A stretch of 64,000 nt of DNA from Stenomitos rutilans HA7619-LM2. Its GTDB lineage: Bacteria > Cyanobacteriota > Cyanobacteriia > Leptolyngbyales > Leptolyngbyaceae. The stretch lies in contig JAHHIE010000030.1 in NCBI GenBank assembly GCA_019358945.1, positions 18,409 to 82,408 on the forward strand, written 5' to 3'. Below, piece by piece: positions 39,542 through 48,159 of the stretch. A program made the position numbers and the translations under genes. The number at the start of each line of letters is the position of its first letter. Positions within the stretch are counted from its first letter, which is position 1. Below the pieces are notes generated by a model. That model was not told the origin of the DNA and made no database searches. It saw nothing but the letters and a program-made list of their open reading frames with translations.

Positions 39542-41011
39542 TTGTCTTCAAACGTTGCCCTCTCAAAATCGGCAATCTGTCCTGGTTTGTTTGTTCCATC
39601 GATCGCGCAAGATGGGCTACTGGTTCGCCTGAGAATACCGGGCGGTTTGCTGAACGTGGCCCAGTGCGAGGCGATCGCGGCTCTTGCTGATGATGCGGAT
39701 AGTGGTTTTGTTGAAGTTACGAATCGCGCCAATATCCAAATCCGTGGGCTTCAAGCTGATGTGTCGATCGAAGCGCTAGAACATCTACAAGCAGTAGGCT
39801 TAGCGTCTCCGATCGCGGCGGTGGATGCCCTTCGCAATATTATGGGTAGCCCCACCGCAGGTATCGATCGCCAGCAGTTGTTAGATACCCGCCCTTTGAT
39901 TGCGGCCTGGAATGAGTATTTAACCACTCGTCCCGATTTTGCGGTGCTGTCACCAAAGTTTAGCGTGTGCTTTGACGGTGGTGAAGCGGTTTCAGTCCGC
40001 GATCGTCCGAACGACATCAGTTTGGTGGCAGAAGCGATCGACCACGAAATTTTGTTCCGCCTTCATTTGAATTTGGGCGATCGTGGGGACGCGCCTTGTG
40101 ATGTTGGTGTGCTGGTTAAACCGCAAGAAAGTTTGCCGTTATTATCAGCAATAGCAGAGATTTACTGCGATTACACAGAGCAAGTGCTGAAGATAGAAAA
40201 ACAGCGTAAACCACGCTTACGAGACCTTTTGCATGATTGGGGTGTAGAGCTATTTCTGCAACAAGTTGTCGATCGTCTTCCGTTTTCTTGGCAAAGAAGT
40301 GAATCGCCTGCTAATACCTTGCTGCTCAATCACTATCAACATTTAGGGGTTCATTCCCAACGTCAAGCGGGCTTTTCCTACATGGGTGTAGTGCTTCCAC
40401 TGGGTCGTTTGGAGACGCAGCAATGGCGTGAATTAACAACACTTGCAGCACGTTATAGCAATGGTATTCTTCGTTTAACGCCCTGGCAAAACTTGCTGCT
40501 GACTGATATCCCAACGCCAAAAGTTGCCGCCGTACAGGCAGAAATTGAACAGCTTGGATTGTATGTTTCTGCAACTCATCCTCATAGCGCGATCGTAGCT
40601 TGTTCGGGGCTTTCAGGCTGTAAAGCATCGGCTACTGACACCCAAGAAAATGCGCTAACTTTGGCAAATCATTTGGCAGAACATTTAACGCTCGATCGTT
40701 CAATTAACATTCATTTCAGCGGTTGTGAAAAGTCTTGCGCTCAGCATCACACTAGCGATATAGCCTTACTGGGTATTGCACAAGAAGGTGAGGCAACCTA
40801 TCAGATTTATGTTGGAGATGATGGCTCAAAATTTGGTCGATCGCTCGATAAAACCTGTACTTTTACGCAGTTGCCTACTGTCATTGAGCAAATAATTCGC
40901 ACCTATCAAGCAAAACGATTTCATCCAAATGAAACCTTTAGAGCCTTTGTGAATCGCCACGAGATCGCGGAACTAAAGCAATTATTTAACATTGCTCAAG
41001 TGGTATCTTAA
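39542..41011 (+). CDS. cobG: precorrin-3B synthase (CobG), nitrite/sulfite-reductase-like
   Basis: CPGLFVPSIAQDGLLVRLRIPGG; CSGLSGC and GCEKSC siroheme/4Fe-4S motifs; TTG at 39542 with AAGGAG 7 nt upstream; ORF open from 39503. Confidence 0.85.
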   Translation: MSSNVALSKSAICPGLFVPSIAQDGLLVRLRIPGGLLNVAQCEAIAALADDADSGFVEVTNRANIQIRGLQADVSIEALEHLQAVGLASPIAAVDALRNIMGSPTAGIDRQQLLDTRPLIAAWNEYLTTRPDFAVLSPKFSVCFDGGEAVSVRDRPNDISLVAEAIDHEILFRLHLNLGDRGDAPCDVGVLVKPQESLPLLSAIAEIYCDYTEQVLKIEKQRKPRLRDLLHDWGVELFLQQVVDRLPFSWQRSESPANTLLLNHYQHLGVHSQRQAGFSYMGVVLPLGRLETQQWRELTTLAARYSNGILRLTPWQNLLLTDIPTPKVAAVQAEIEQLGLYVSATHPHSAIVACSGLSGCKASATDTQENALTLANHLAEHLTLDRSINIHFSGCEKSCAQHHTSDIALLGIAQEGEATYQIYVGDDGSKFGRSLDKTCTFTQLPTVIEQIIRTYQAKRFHPNETFRAFVNRHEIAELKQLFNIAQVVS

Positions 41012-41022
41012 GCGAGGCAGCT

Positions 41023-41715
41023 ATGGCAATGAAACTAGAGACGATCGTACCCTTTGGTCGATCGCTGGATGAATACATCAGAATGTTTAACCTGACGGAT
41101 GCTGATTTAAGCAAACGCATTCTTGGCGTAGGTGATGGGCCTGCTAGCTTTAACGCGGGGGCAACAAAATTAGGGTATACCGTGACCTCTATTGACCCTG
41201 TCTACCAGTTTGGTGTTGCTGAAATTTTGTCTCGTTTTAATGCTGTTATCGATGACATTATTCATCAGGTAAAAGCTTCTCCAAATGACTGGGTTTGGAC
41301 ATATCACCAGTCGCCTGACAACCTACGCAAAAATCGCGTTCAGGCCATTTATACTTTTTTGAGTGACTATGAGACTGGCAAAGCAGAAGGACGGTACTTA
41401 ATTGACGCATTGCCCAAACTGGCGTTTCTCGATCGAGCCTTTGAGCTTGCGTTGTGTTCTCATTTCTTATTCCTTTATTCGGAACAACTCGACTATCAAT
41501 TTCATCTAGATTCAATTCGAGAGATGCTTAGAGTCAGCCAGGAAGTGCGAATTTTTCCGCTCTTGACGCTGATGCGTGAGCGATCGCCCCACCTTGATCC
41601 AGTCATAGAAACCTTGACCGAAGGCTATCGGTTAGCCATCAAAACAGTGCCTTACGAATTACAAAAAGGTGGGAATGAAATGCTAATCATTACAACGAAA
41701 CATGAGCATGATTGA
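41023..41715 (+). CDS. SAM-dependent methyltransferase-like protein within cob operon
   Basis: ILGVGDGPASFNAGATKLGYTVTSIDPVYQF motif I/II-like. Confidence 0.65.
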   Translation: MAMKLETIVPFGRSLDEYIRMFNLTDADLSKRILGVGDGPASFNAGATKLGYTVTSIDPVYQFGVAEILSRFNAVIDDIIHQVKASPNDWVWTYHQSPDNLRKNRVQAIYTFLSDYETGKAEGRYLIDALPKLAFLDRAFELALCSHFLFLYSEQLDYQFHLDSIREMLRVSQEVRIFPLLTLMRERSPHLDPVIETLTEGYRLAIKTVPYELQKGGNEMLIITTKHEHD

Positions 41716-42337
41716 CTACATTCGAGATGGCAACGAAATTTATCAGCACTCGTTTGCCATCATTCGAGCAGAGGCAAATTTGTCACACCTACCTGCGGCA
41801 CTAGAAACTGTGGCCGTGAGGCTGATCCATTCCTGTGGCATGACGGATATTGTGCAGGATTTAGCGTTTTCCCTGAACGCAGCGGAGGCTGGACGATCGG
41901 CATTACGCAACGGTGCACCCATTCTCTGTGACGCTCAAATGGTGGCAAACGGGGTTACTCGTAAACGCTTGCCTGCCAACAATGTGGTGCTTTGTACGTT
42001 GAATGACCCACAAGTGACCACGATCGCTCAACAAATCCAAAACACGCGATCAGCGGCAGCGTTGGAACTGTGGAAACCCCACTTGGCAGGGGCGATCGTG
42101 GCGATCGGCAACGCCCCCACCGCGCTCTTTCGTTTGTTGGAATTGTTGGATGAAGGCGCATCCAAACCCGCACTGATCTTGGGCTTTCCCGTTGGCTTTG
42201 TGGGTGCCGCCGAATCCAAAGCCGCTCTTGCAAAAGACAGCAGAGACGTTCCTTTTTTGACCCTTCAGGGTCGTCGGGGTGGGAGTGCAATGGCAGCCGC
42301 AGCCGTGAATGCGTTAGCAAAGGAGAATGAATTATGA
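41702..42337 (+). CDS. cobH: precorrin-8X methylmutase
   Basis: RLIHSCGMTDIVQDLAFS, RNGAPILCDAQMVANGVTRKRL, GFPVGFVGAAESKAAL. Confidence 0.95.
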   Translation: MSMIDYIRDGNEIYQHSFAIIRAEANLSHLPAALETVAVRLIHSCGMTDIVQDLAFSLNAAEAGRSALRNGAPILCDAQMVANGVTRKRLPANNVVLCTLNDPQVTTIAQQIQNTRSAAALELWKPHLAGAIVAIGNAPTALFRLLELLDEGASKPALILGFPVGFVGAAESKAALAKDSRDVPFLTLQGRRGGSAMAAAAVNALAKENEL

Positions 42338-43254
42338 CAGCGGAAAGGCAGAGGGCAGAGGGCAGAGGGCAGAAGGCAGAGGGAGCAGGGGGAGTAAGGG
42401 GAGCAGAGAGAGCAGGGGAAGTTGAGAAAGTTGAGGCAGCAGAAGCAGCAAGGGGAGCAGGGGAGGCAGAGGAGGTAACTCAAAATTCAAAACTCAAAAC
42501 TCAAAACTCAAAACTCTCTTCCCCAACTCCCGACTCCCGACTCCCCACTCTCCCACCCCTCGGCAAACTCTACGGCTTAGGCATTGGCCCTGGCGACCCA
42601 GAACTTTTGACGCTCAAGGCTCATCGCATTTTGACCTCGGTGCCTGTCATTGCCTATCCCATGATGGAAAGTGGCAAGGTGCTGGCACGGGCGATCGTGG
42701 CTGACTTTATTCGCCCAGAGCAAATTGAAGTGCCCATGCCGCTTCCGTTTAGCGTGGAGCGATCGTCGCAGCCGTACTATGACACTGGCGCTGAAGCCAT
42801 TGCCCAACACCTGACCGCCGGACGGGATGTGGCCGTGTTATGTGAAGGTGATCCCATGCTGTACGGCTCGTTTATGTACATCTTCAATCGTCTTGCTGGA
42901 CGCTTTGAAACTGAGGTGGTGCCGGGGATTTCTTCAACCTTTGCCAGTGCGGCTATGCTGGGTGCACCTCTTACCTACCGCAATGATGTGCTAAGCATCA
43001 TGCCTGCCACGCTGGATGAAGCAACCTTGCGCGATCGCCTCGCTGTTGCGGACGCGGCCATCATTATCAAACTGGGTAGACACTTCGCCAAAGTTCGCAT
43101 CATTTTGGATGAACTGGGTTTGCTCTCACGAGCGCTGTACATTGAACGTGCCACCATGCCAAACCAGCAAATTCGCCCGATCGCTGCCATGAATCCGGTT
43201 GACGTTCCTTACTGGGCGCTCATTCTCATTCCCAGCGAGACGCGACCACAGTGA
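42334..43254 (+). CDS. cobI: precorrin-2 C20-methyltransferase with repeat-derived N-terminal extension
   Basis: KLYGLGIGPGDPELLTLKAHRIL; ATGA overlap with cobH stop; first ~70 codons are low complexity. Confidence 0.9.
   Translation: MTAERQRAEGRGQKAEGAGGVRGAERAGEVEKVEAAEAARGAGEAEEVTQNSKLKTQNSKLSSPTPDSRLPTLPPLGKLYGLGIGPGDPELLTLKAHRILTSVPVIAYPMMESGKVLARAIVADFIRPEQIEVPMPLPFSVERSSQPYYDTGAEAIAQHLTAGRDVAVLCEGDPMLYGSFMYIFNRLAGRFETEVVPGISSTFASAAMLGAPLTYRNDVLSIMPATLDEATLRDRLAVADAAIIIKLGRHFAKVRIILDELGLLSRALYIERATMPNQQIRPIAAMNPVDVPYWALILIPSETRPQ
42340..42552. repeat. low-complexity short tandem repeats inside cobI reading frame
   Basis: GGCAGAGGGCAGAGGGCAGAGGGCAGA; CAAAACTCAAAACTCAAAACTCAAAACTC; CCCGACTCCCGACTCCCCACTC. 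Confidence 0.85.
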
Positions 43255-43302
43255 AATTGCCGATAATAGAATCACTTCTGCCCCCCAAATGGGACTGTTG
43301 CT

Positions 43303-44046
43303 ATGACTTCTTCTCTCCCTCAAACGGCTGCTTCTCAGTTAAAAGGACTGGCGTTACCACCGCTGGAGAATGGTGATCGCTTGACCCGCCCTGAATTTGA
43401 GCGTCGCTATAACGCCATGCCCGAAGTGAGAAAAGCCGAACTCGTTGAAGGAGTCGTCTATATGGCATCGCCGTTACGTTTTAGACCTCATGCTGAACCA
43501 CACGGACGATTAATTACCTGGTTGGGTGTTTATCAGGCTGCTACACCTTACGTTCAAATGGGCATTGAGCCAACGATGCGTTTGGATATCGACAATGAGC
43601 CGCAACCAGATGGCGTGTTGTTGATCAGCCAGGAAAGTGGTGGATGCTCATCATTGAGTGAGGATGGTTACCTAGAAGGCGCAACTGAACTAGTTGTAGA
43701 GGTTGCTGCGAGTAGTGCCGCCATTGACCTGAGCGATAAAAAACGTGCTTATCGGCGAAATGGCGTGCAGGAATACATCGTTTGGCAGGTGTTTGACCAG
43801 AAGATTGATTGGTTTCAGCGACAGGATGGCGATTACGTTTCGTTAGCGCCCGATGACGAGGGTATCATTCACAGTCAGGTGTTTCCAGGCTTGTGGTTAA
43901 ACGTGGCAGCGATGTTGCAGGGCGACATGCGATCGGTCTTAGCCGTCTTGCAAACAGGCATTGAAACCGCAGAGCATCAAGCGTTTGTCCAGCAACTTGA
44001 AGCGCTCCGGAGCAAAACGACGCAAGCCAACGATCGACCGCAATGA
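43303..44046 (+). CDS. Uma2 family (DUF820) PD-(D/E)XK-like protein
   Basis: KAELVEGVVYMASP...GRLITWLGVYQ...QPDGVLLI...ELVVEVAASSAAIDLSDKKRAYRRNGVQEYIVWQV. Confidence 0.88.
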   Translation: MTSSLPQTAASQLKGLALPPLENGDRLTRPEFERRYNAMPEVRKAELVEGVVYMASPLRFRPHAEPHGRLITWLGVYQAATPYVQMGIEPTMRLDIDNEPQPDGVLLISQESGGCSSLSEDGYLEGATELVVEVAASSAAIDLSDKKRAYRRNGVQEYIVWQVFDQKIDWFQRQDGDYVSLAPDDEGIIHSQVFPGLWLNVAAMLQGDMRSVLAVLQTGIETAEHQAFVQQLEALRSKTTQANDRPQ

Positions 44047-45422
44047 AGCCACCCGTTGTCATCATTCTCAGCGAGAGCAGCACGGCGATCGCGCGGCAAA
44101 TCCAAACAGCCCTACCCATCACTACGATTTATGGATTAGCCGAGCGCACGCAAACGGTCGATGTGTCCTACACCAAATTTGGCGACACAGTACGAGAACT
44201 CTTTAGCAACGGCACGCCGCTTATTGGCATTTGTGCAGCAGGAATCCTGATCCGATCGCTGGCTTCCCTACTCACCGACAAACGAGCCGAACCTCCTGTC
44301 ATTGCCGTTGCAGAAGATGGAAGCGCTGTCGTGCCGCTTTTGGGTGGCTTAACAGGTGCGAATGAATTGGCAACCGCGATCGCCCATGCGCTGAAAACCA
44401 GAGCCGCCATCACCGCTACCGGACAACTCCGCTTCAACGTGGTCTTGGAAGCCCCACCATCTGGCTATCGGCTCATCAATCCCAACCATGCCAAAGCCTT
44501 TACGTCTGATCTCATTGCTGGAGCCACCGTAACGCTCATCGGTGATGCGCCCTGGTTGAGTGAAAGCAATCTTCCTTTTCGTCCAGAGAGTACACACACG
44601 ATCGAAGTAACCGATCACGCTAGCACGGGTAGCGCCACCCATCTGATCTATCAACCTGTTTCAGTGCGAGGCAAGTTGGCGATCGTGGGAACAGGCCCCG
44701 GAGCCGCTGAGTGGATGTCACCAGAAACCAAAGCCATTCTGCAAGCCGCCACAGATTTAGTCGGTTACAAAACCTACTTAGATTTAGTGGGCACCTTTGC
44801 TCAAGGAAAACGGCACGAATCGGATAATCGGGTAGAACTCGATCGGGCCCGTCAAGCGCTGGATCTTGCCGCCGAAGGTCGATCGGTCGCAGTCGTCTCT
44901 TCGGGCGATCCGGGTATTTATGCGATGGCAAGTGCCGTATTTGAAGTGATCGATCGTGAAGCCAACCCCACCTGGGAAACGATTGACATTCATGTTGCAC
45001 CTGGAATTTCCGCGATGCAAGCCGCCGCCGCCGCGATCGGCGCTCCCCTGGGTCATGACTTCTGTGCCATTTCCCTTTCCGACATTCTCAAACCCTGGTC
45101 AGTGATTGAGCAACGCATTGCTTTCGCCGCTCAAGCTGATTTTGCGATCACGTTCTATAATCCTGTTTCCAAACAGCGAACGTGGCAACTGGACAAGGCA
45201 AAAGAAATTTTGATGCAATGGCGATCGCCCGAAACGCCTGTGGTTCTGGCTCGCAATCTTGGGCGATCGGGTCAATCAGTCCACGTCAAACCCCTTGCAG
45301 AACTAGCCTCAACCGATGCCGATATGCGAACGGTATTGCTCATTGGTTCTAGCAAAACACGCATGATAGAGCGATCAGATGGTGGGGTTTGGGTCTACAC
45401 GCCACGCCACTATGAGGGATAA
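44043..45422 (+). CDS. cobJ: CbiG-CobJ/CbiH fusion (precorrin-3B C17-methyltransferase)
   Basis: N-terminal CbiG-like LIGICAAGILIRSLASLL...VVPLLGGLTGANELATAIA; C-terminal LAIVGTGPGAAEWMSPE...VVSSGDPGIYAMASAV. Confidence 0.92.
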   Translation: MKPPVVIILSESSTAIARQIQTALPITTIYGLAERTQTVDVSYTKFGDTVRELFSNGTPLIGICAAGILIRSLASLLTDKRAEPPVIAVAEDGSAVVPLLGGLTGANELATAIAHALKTRAAITATGQLRFNVVLEAPPSGYRLINPNHAKAFTSDLIAGATVTLIGDAPWLSESNLPFRPESTHTIEVTDHASTGSATHLIYQPVSVRGKLAIVGTGPGAAEWMSPETKAILQAATDLVGYKTYLDLVGTFAQGKRHESDNRVELDRARQALDLAAEGRSVAVVSSGDPGIYAMASAVFEVIDREANPTWETIDIHVAPGISAMQAAAAAIGAPLGHDFCAISLSDILKPWSVIEQRIAFAAQADFAITFYNPVSKQRTWQLDKAKEILMQWRSPETPVVLARNLGRSGQSVHVKPLAELASTDADMRTVLLIGSSKTRMIERSDGGVWVYTPRHYEG

Positions 45423-45500
45423 GGGATGAAGGCTAAAGGCTAAAGTTTGATCTGCTTCCCTGGCTCTCCTGCTTCCCCTGCTCCCTCCGCTTCCCCAGAA
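45421..45500. repeat. low-complexity short repeat cluster
   Basis: GATGAAGGCTAAAGGCTAAAG and CTCCTGCTTCCCCTGCTCCCTCCGCTTCCCC. Confidence 0.6.
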
Positions 45501-45587
45501 TTGCTATACGATCGGAAGTCTCATGGGGCAAAATGGTAGGGTACTGCTGCTACGTCCAGGAGAACTGCTGGGTTTTGAGGATGTCTT

Positions 45588-46580
45588 ATGTCTAAGAGTC
45601 TTGCCAATCGTCGTCGCACCGCTCCCTGGATTCAGCGCTGGTCGCGTCCGCTCATCGGTGGAGTTGCCATTCTCGGTATTCTCAATACCGCTTACCTGAC
45701 CATTACCAAGCTGACGAATGGCGCTACGGCTTGTCCCAGTGGAGGCTGTGAGCAGGTGCTTTCCAGTGCCTATGCCACTGTCTTTGGTTTACCACTGGCG
45801 TTGTTTGGGTTGTTGGCTTACATCGGCATGGCGGTTTTTGCCCTTGCCCCCCTGGCAGTTCCAAGCGACCAACAGAAGGAACTCCGATCGAACCTGGAAA
45901 ATTGGACGTGGCTGCTGCTGTTTATCGGATCAACGGCGATGCTGGTCTTCAGCGGCTACCTCATGAGCATCATGTTCACCAAGTTTGTCATCCCATATGG
46001 CGCTCAGGGCATCTGCTATTACTGTGTGGCATCAGCGATTTTTGCTACAACTCTTTTTGTACTTACGCTTCTGGGTCGCGCTTGGGACGATATTGGACAA
46101 CTCTTTTTCACGGGCATCATTGTTGGGATGGTTACGCTGGTCGGTACGCTGGCGCTCTATGCTCCTGTTGGTAAAGCAGTTGCAGGTGCGTACAACATCA
46201 CCTCTGGTAGCGGTCAGGTCTTTTTTACGGTGCAAGATACGTCTGGTGACGCAGAGATCCAGCTTGCACGCCATTTGAAGAAGATTGGCGCAAAGATGTA
46301 TAGCGCCTACTGGTGCCCTCATTGCTACGAGCAGAAGAAAATCTTTGGCACTGAAGCACTAAAGGATCTACCGTTTGTCGAGTGCGCTCCTGATGGGAAG
46401 GATTCGCAGACTGCTGTGTGTCAGGAGACTGCGGTTAAGGTCGAAAAAGAAACCGGGAAACCGTTTGGCTTCCCCACCTGGGAGATCAACGGTAAGTTTT
46501 ACTCTGGGCAAGAAACCTTACAAGAGTTAGCCACCCAATCGGGTTATCAGGGGCCGCAAAACTTTAAGAACCGTTTTTAG
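45588..46580 (+). CDS. vitamin K epoxide reductase family protein with C-terminal thioredoxin-like domain
   Basis: VKOR helices with CPSGGCEQVLSSAYATVFGLPLALFG, CYYCVAS; YWCPHCYEQKKIFG. Confidence 0.92.
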   Translation: MSKSLANRRRTAPWIQRWSRPLIGGVAILGILNTAYLTITKLTNGATACPSGGCEQVLSSAYATVFGLPLALFGLLAYIGMAVFALAPLAVPSDQQKELRSNLENWTWLLLFIGSTAMLVFSGYLMSIMFTKFVIPYGAQGICYYCVASAIFATTLFVLTLLGRAWDDIGQLFFTGIIVGMVTLVGTLALYAPVGKAVAGAYNITSGSGQVFFTVQDTSGDAEIQLARHLKKIGAKMYSAYWCPHCYEQKKIFGTEALKDLPFVECAPDGKDSQTAVCQETAVKVEKETGKPFGFPTWEINGKFYSGQETLQELATQSGYQGPQNFKNRF

Positions 46581-46699
46581 CGCCATTCCTACTGCGATCG
46601 CCGCAGACACTAATTTGTGAAAACAAAGAAATGGAGTGCTTCAAGGGCAACAACTCGCCGTAGACTGAATAACGGTCAGTCGCCAGGTTCAGACCGTTT

Positions 46700-48070
46700 A
46701 TGCTTTCGTTGCTTGTCAGTATGTTGCTTGCTCAAGCCGTGCCCATGACTCCCGCTGCACCGCAGGAAATTGTCATCCCGCAACAGACACGTCCGTTGCC
46801 GGGTGAGCTTGATCAGGTGCCCGTTTTTAACAGCAATAACCCGGAGGTGGTGAAAACTGAGGGCATTTTGCTCTCAACCTTTCCGCCCCACGGGAAGCGG
46901 GTGCCAGGAGCACATCTCGATTTTTCCTTTCGTGGACGGTTTGACCTGTTTTCGCATCACATTGCACGGGCGATCGAAACCCCTGACGATTTGCGATCGC
47001 TCTACCTGGGCGTGATTGTCTACAACCCCGGCGATGAGCCTGTAACGGTTGATGTGCTGCAAGCCGCCAGCTACCTTAGCCAGCCCGATGCCGAATTCAT
47101 TGCGCTTCCCGATCACCTTGATAATGCATTAGGCACGGTTTACTCAGGGCCAGGCGATCGGGCGATGAATGACGTGCTGCGAGGCAAACGACAGGCCGGA
47201 TGGGTCGATCGACTGGTCATTCCTCCTAGGCAGAGCCGAATGCTGATGAATCTGCCTATTCCTGTCCGCACTTTAAAGCCACCCTTGAATGGGCGATCGA
47301 CGCTGGCACGGCTTTATAGCAGCGGTGCCGTTTATATGGCAAATCTAGCCATGTTTGCCAAAGAGAGTCCTGATGGGAGCGAACGTGCCCCCACTTTAGA
47401 AGAATGGGAAGCCCTGCTGAAAACAGGTGATTTTGCTGGCCCTCGTGAAGCAGCGCCTAGTCCGCCCGATCGTCCTACCGGGTCAGAAATCTACGGTCGT
47501 GTGGCAGCCGTGGCGCAAGGTTCCCAATGGCGCACACAGGTTACCGATCCAGACAGCCGCTTGTTAGCGATTCCACAGCGGGGGCAAGCCTACTCCTACG
47601 GCTTAAGCACGCTTTTAGCAGGCAAAATGGGCACCGGGCAAAACCAGAGCGCCACGCTGCTGAGCCGTTATCCAGGTACAGCGTATCAGGCTCATGGCAA
47701 CTACGGCATTGAGTATGATCTCACCTTTCCCCTCATCAACAACACAGACGCACCGCAAACCGTGCAGGTGTTACTTCAAACGCCACTGAAGGAAGATACG
47801 TTAACTAAAGCAGGGCTGCGGTTCCGGCAACCGCCCTATACCAGCGTATTCTTTCGAGGCACCGTTCGCATTCGCTACAACGACGATCGCGGCTTACCTC
47901 GCACTCAGTACTGGCATCTAGTACAGCGTCGGGGGCAACTGGGCGAACCGTTGGCAACGCTTACCATGCCCCCAGGCGATCGACGCTTAGTACACGTTGA
48001 TTTTCTCTACCCACCCGATGCAACGCCGCCTCAAATGCTGACCATTCAAACGCTGAGTACGTCGCCATAA
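46700..48070 (+). CDS. DUF3370 family protein
   Basis: PLPGELDQVPVFNSNNPEVVKTEGILLSTFPPHGKRVPGAHLDFSFRGRFDLFSHHI. Confidence 0.75.
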   Translation: MLSLLVSMLLAQAVPMTPAAPQEIVIPQQTRPLPGELDQVPVFNSNNPEVVKTEGILLSTFPPHGKRVPGAHLDFSFRGRFDLFSHHIARAIETPDDLRSLYLGVIVYNPGDEPVTVDVLQAASYLSQPDAEFIALPDHLDNALGTVYSGPGDRAMNDVLRGKRQAGWVDRLVIPPRQSRMLMNLPIPVRTLKPPLNGRSTLARLYSSGAVYMANLAMFAKESPDGSERAPTLEEWEALLKTGDFAGPREAAPSPPDRPTGSEIYGRVAAVAQGSQWRTQVTDPDSRLLAIPQRGQAYSYGLSTLLAGKMGTGQNQSATLLSRYPGTAYQAHGNYGIEYDLTFPLINNTDAPQTVQVLLQTPLKEDTLTKAGLRFRQPPYTSVFFRGTVRIRYNDDRGLPRTQYWHLVQRRGQLGEPLATLTMPPGDRRLVHVDFLYPPDATPPQMLTIQTLSTSP

Positions 48071-48159
48071 GTTCGTAGAAAAATTCCTTATCAGAGCGAT
48101 TTTGCTTGTAGAAGTGGGTATCTTAACAGCAAATTTTCGCTCTTGCTGATCACCTGTGT

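Noticed and set aside
42340-42552. Regular repeats that might suggest a CRISPR array
   Set aside because: Units are 6-8 nt with no unique spacers; they are low-complexity tandem repeats inside the cobI frame.
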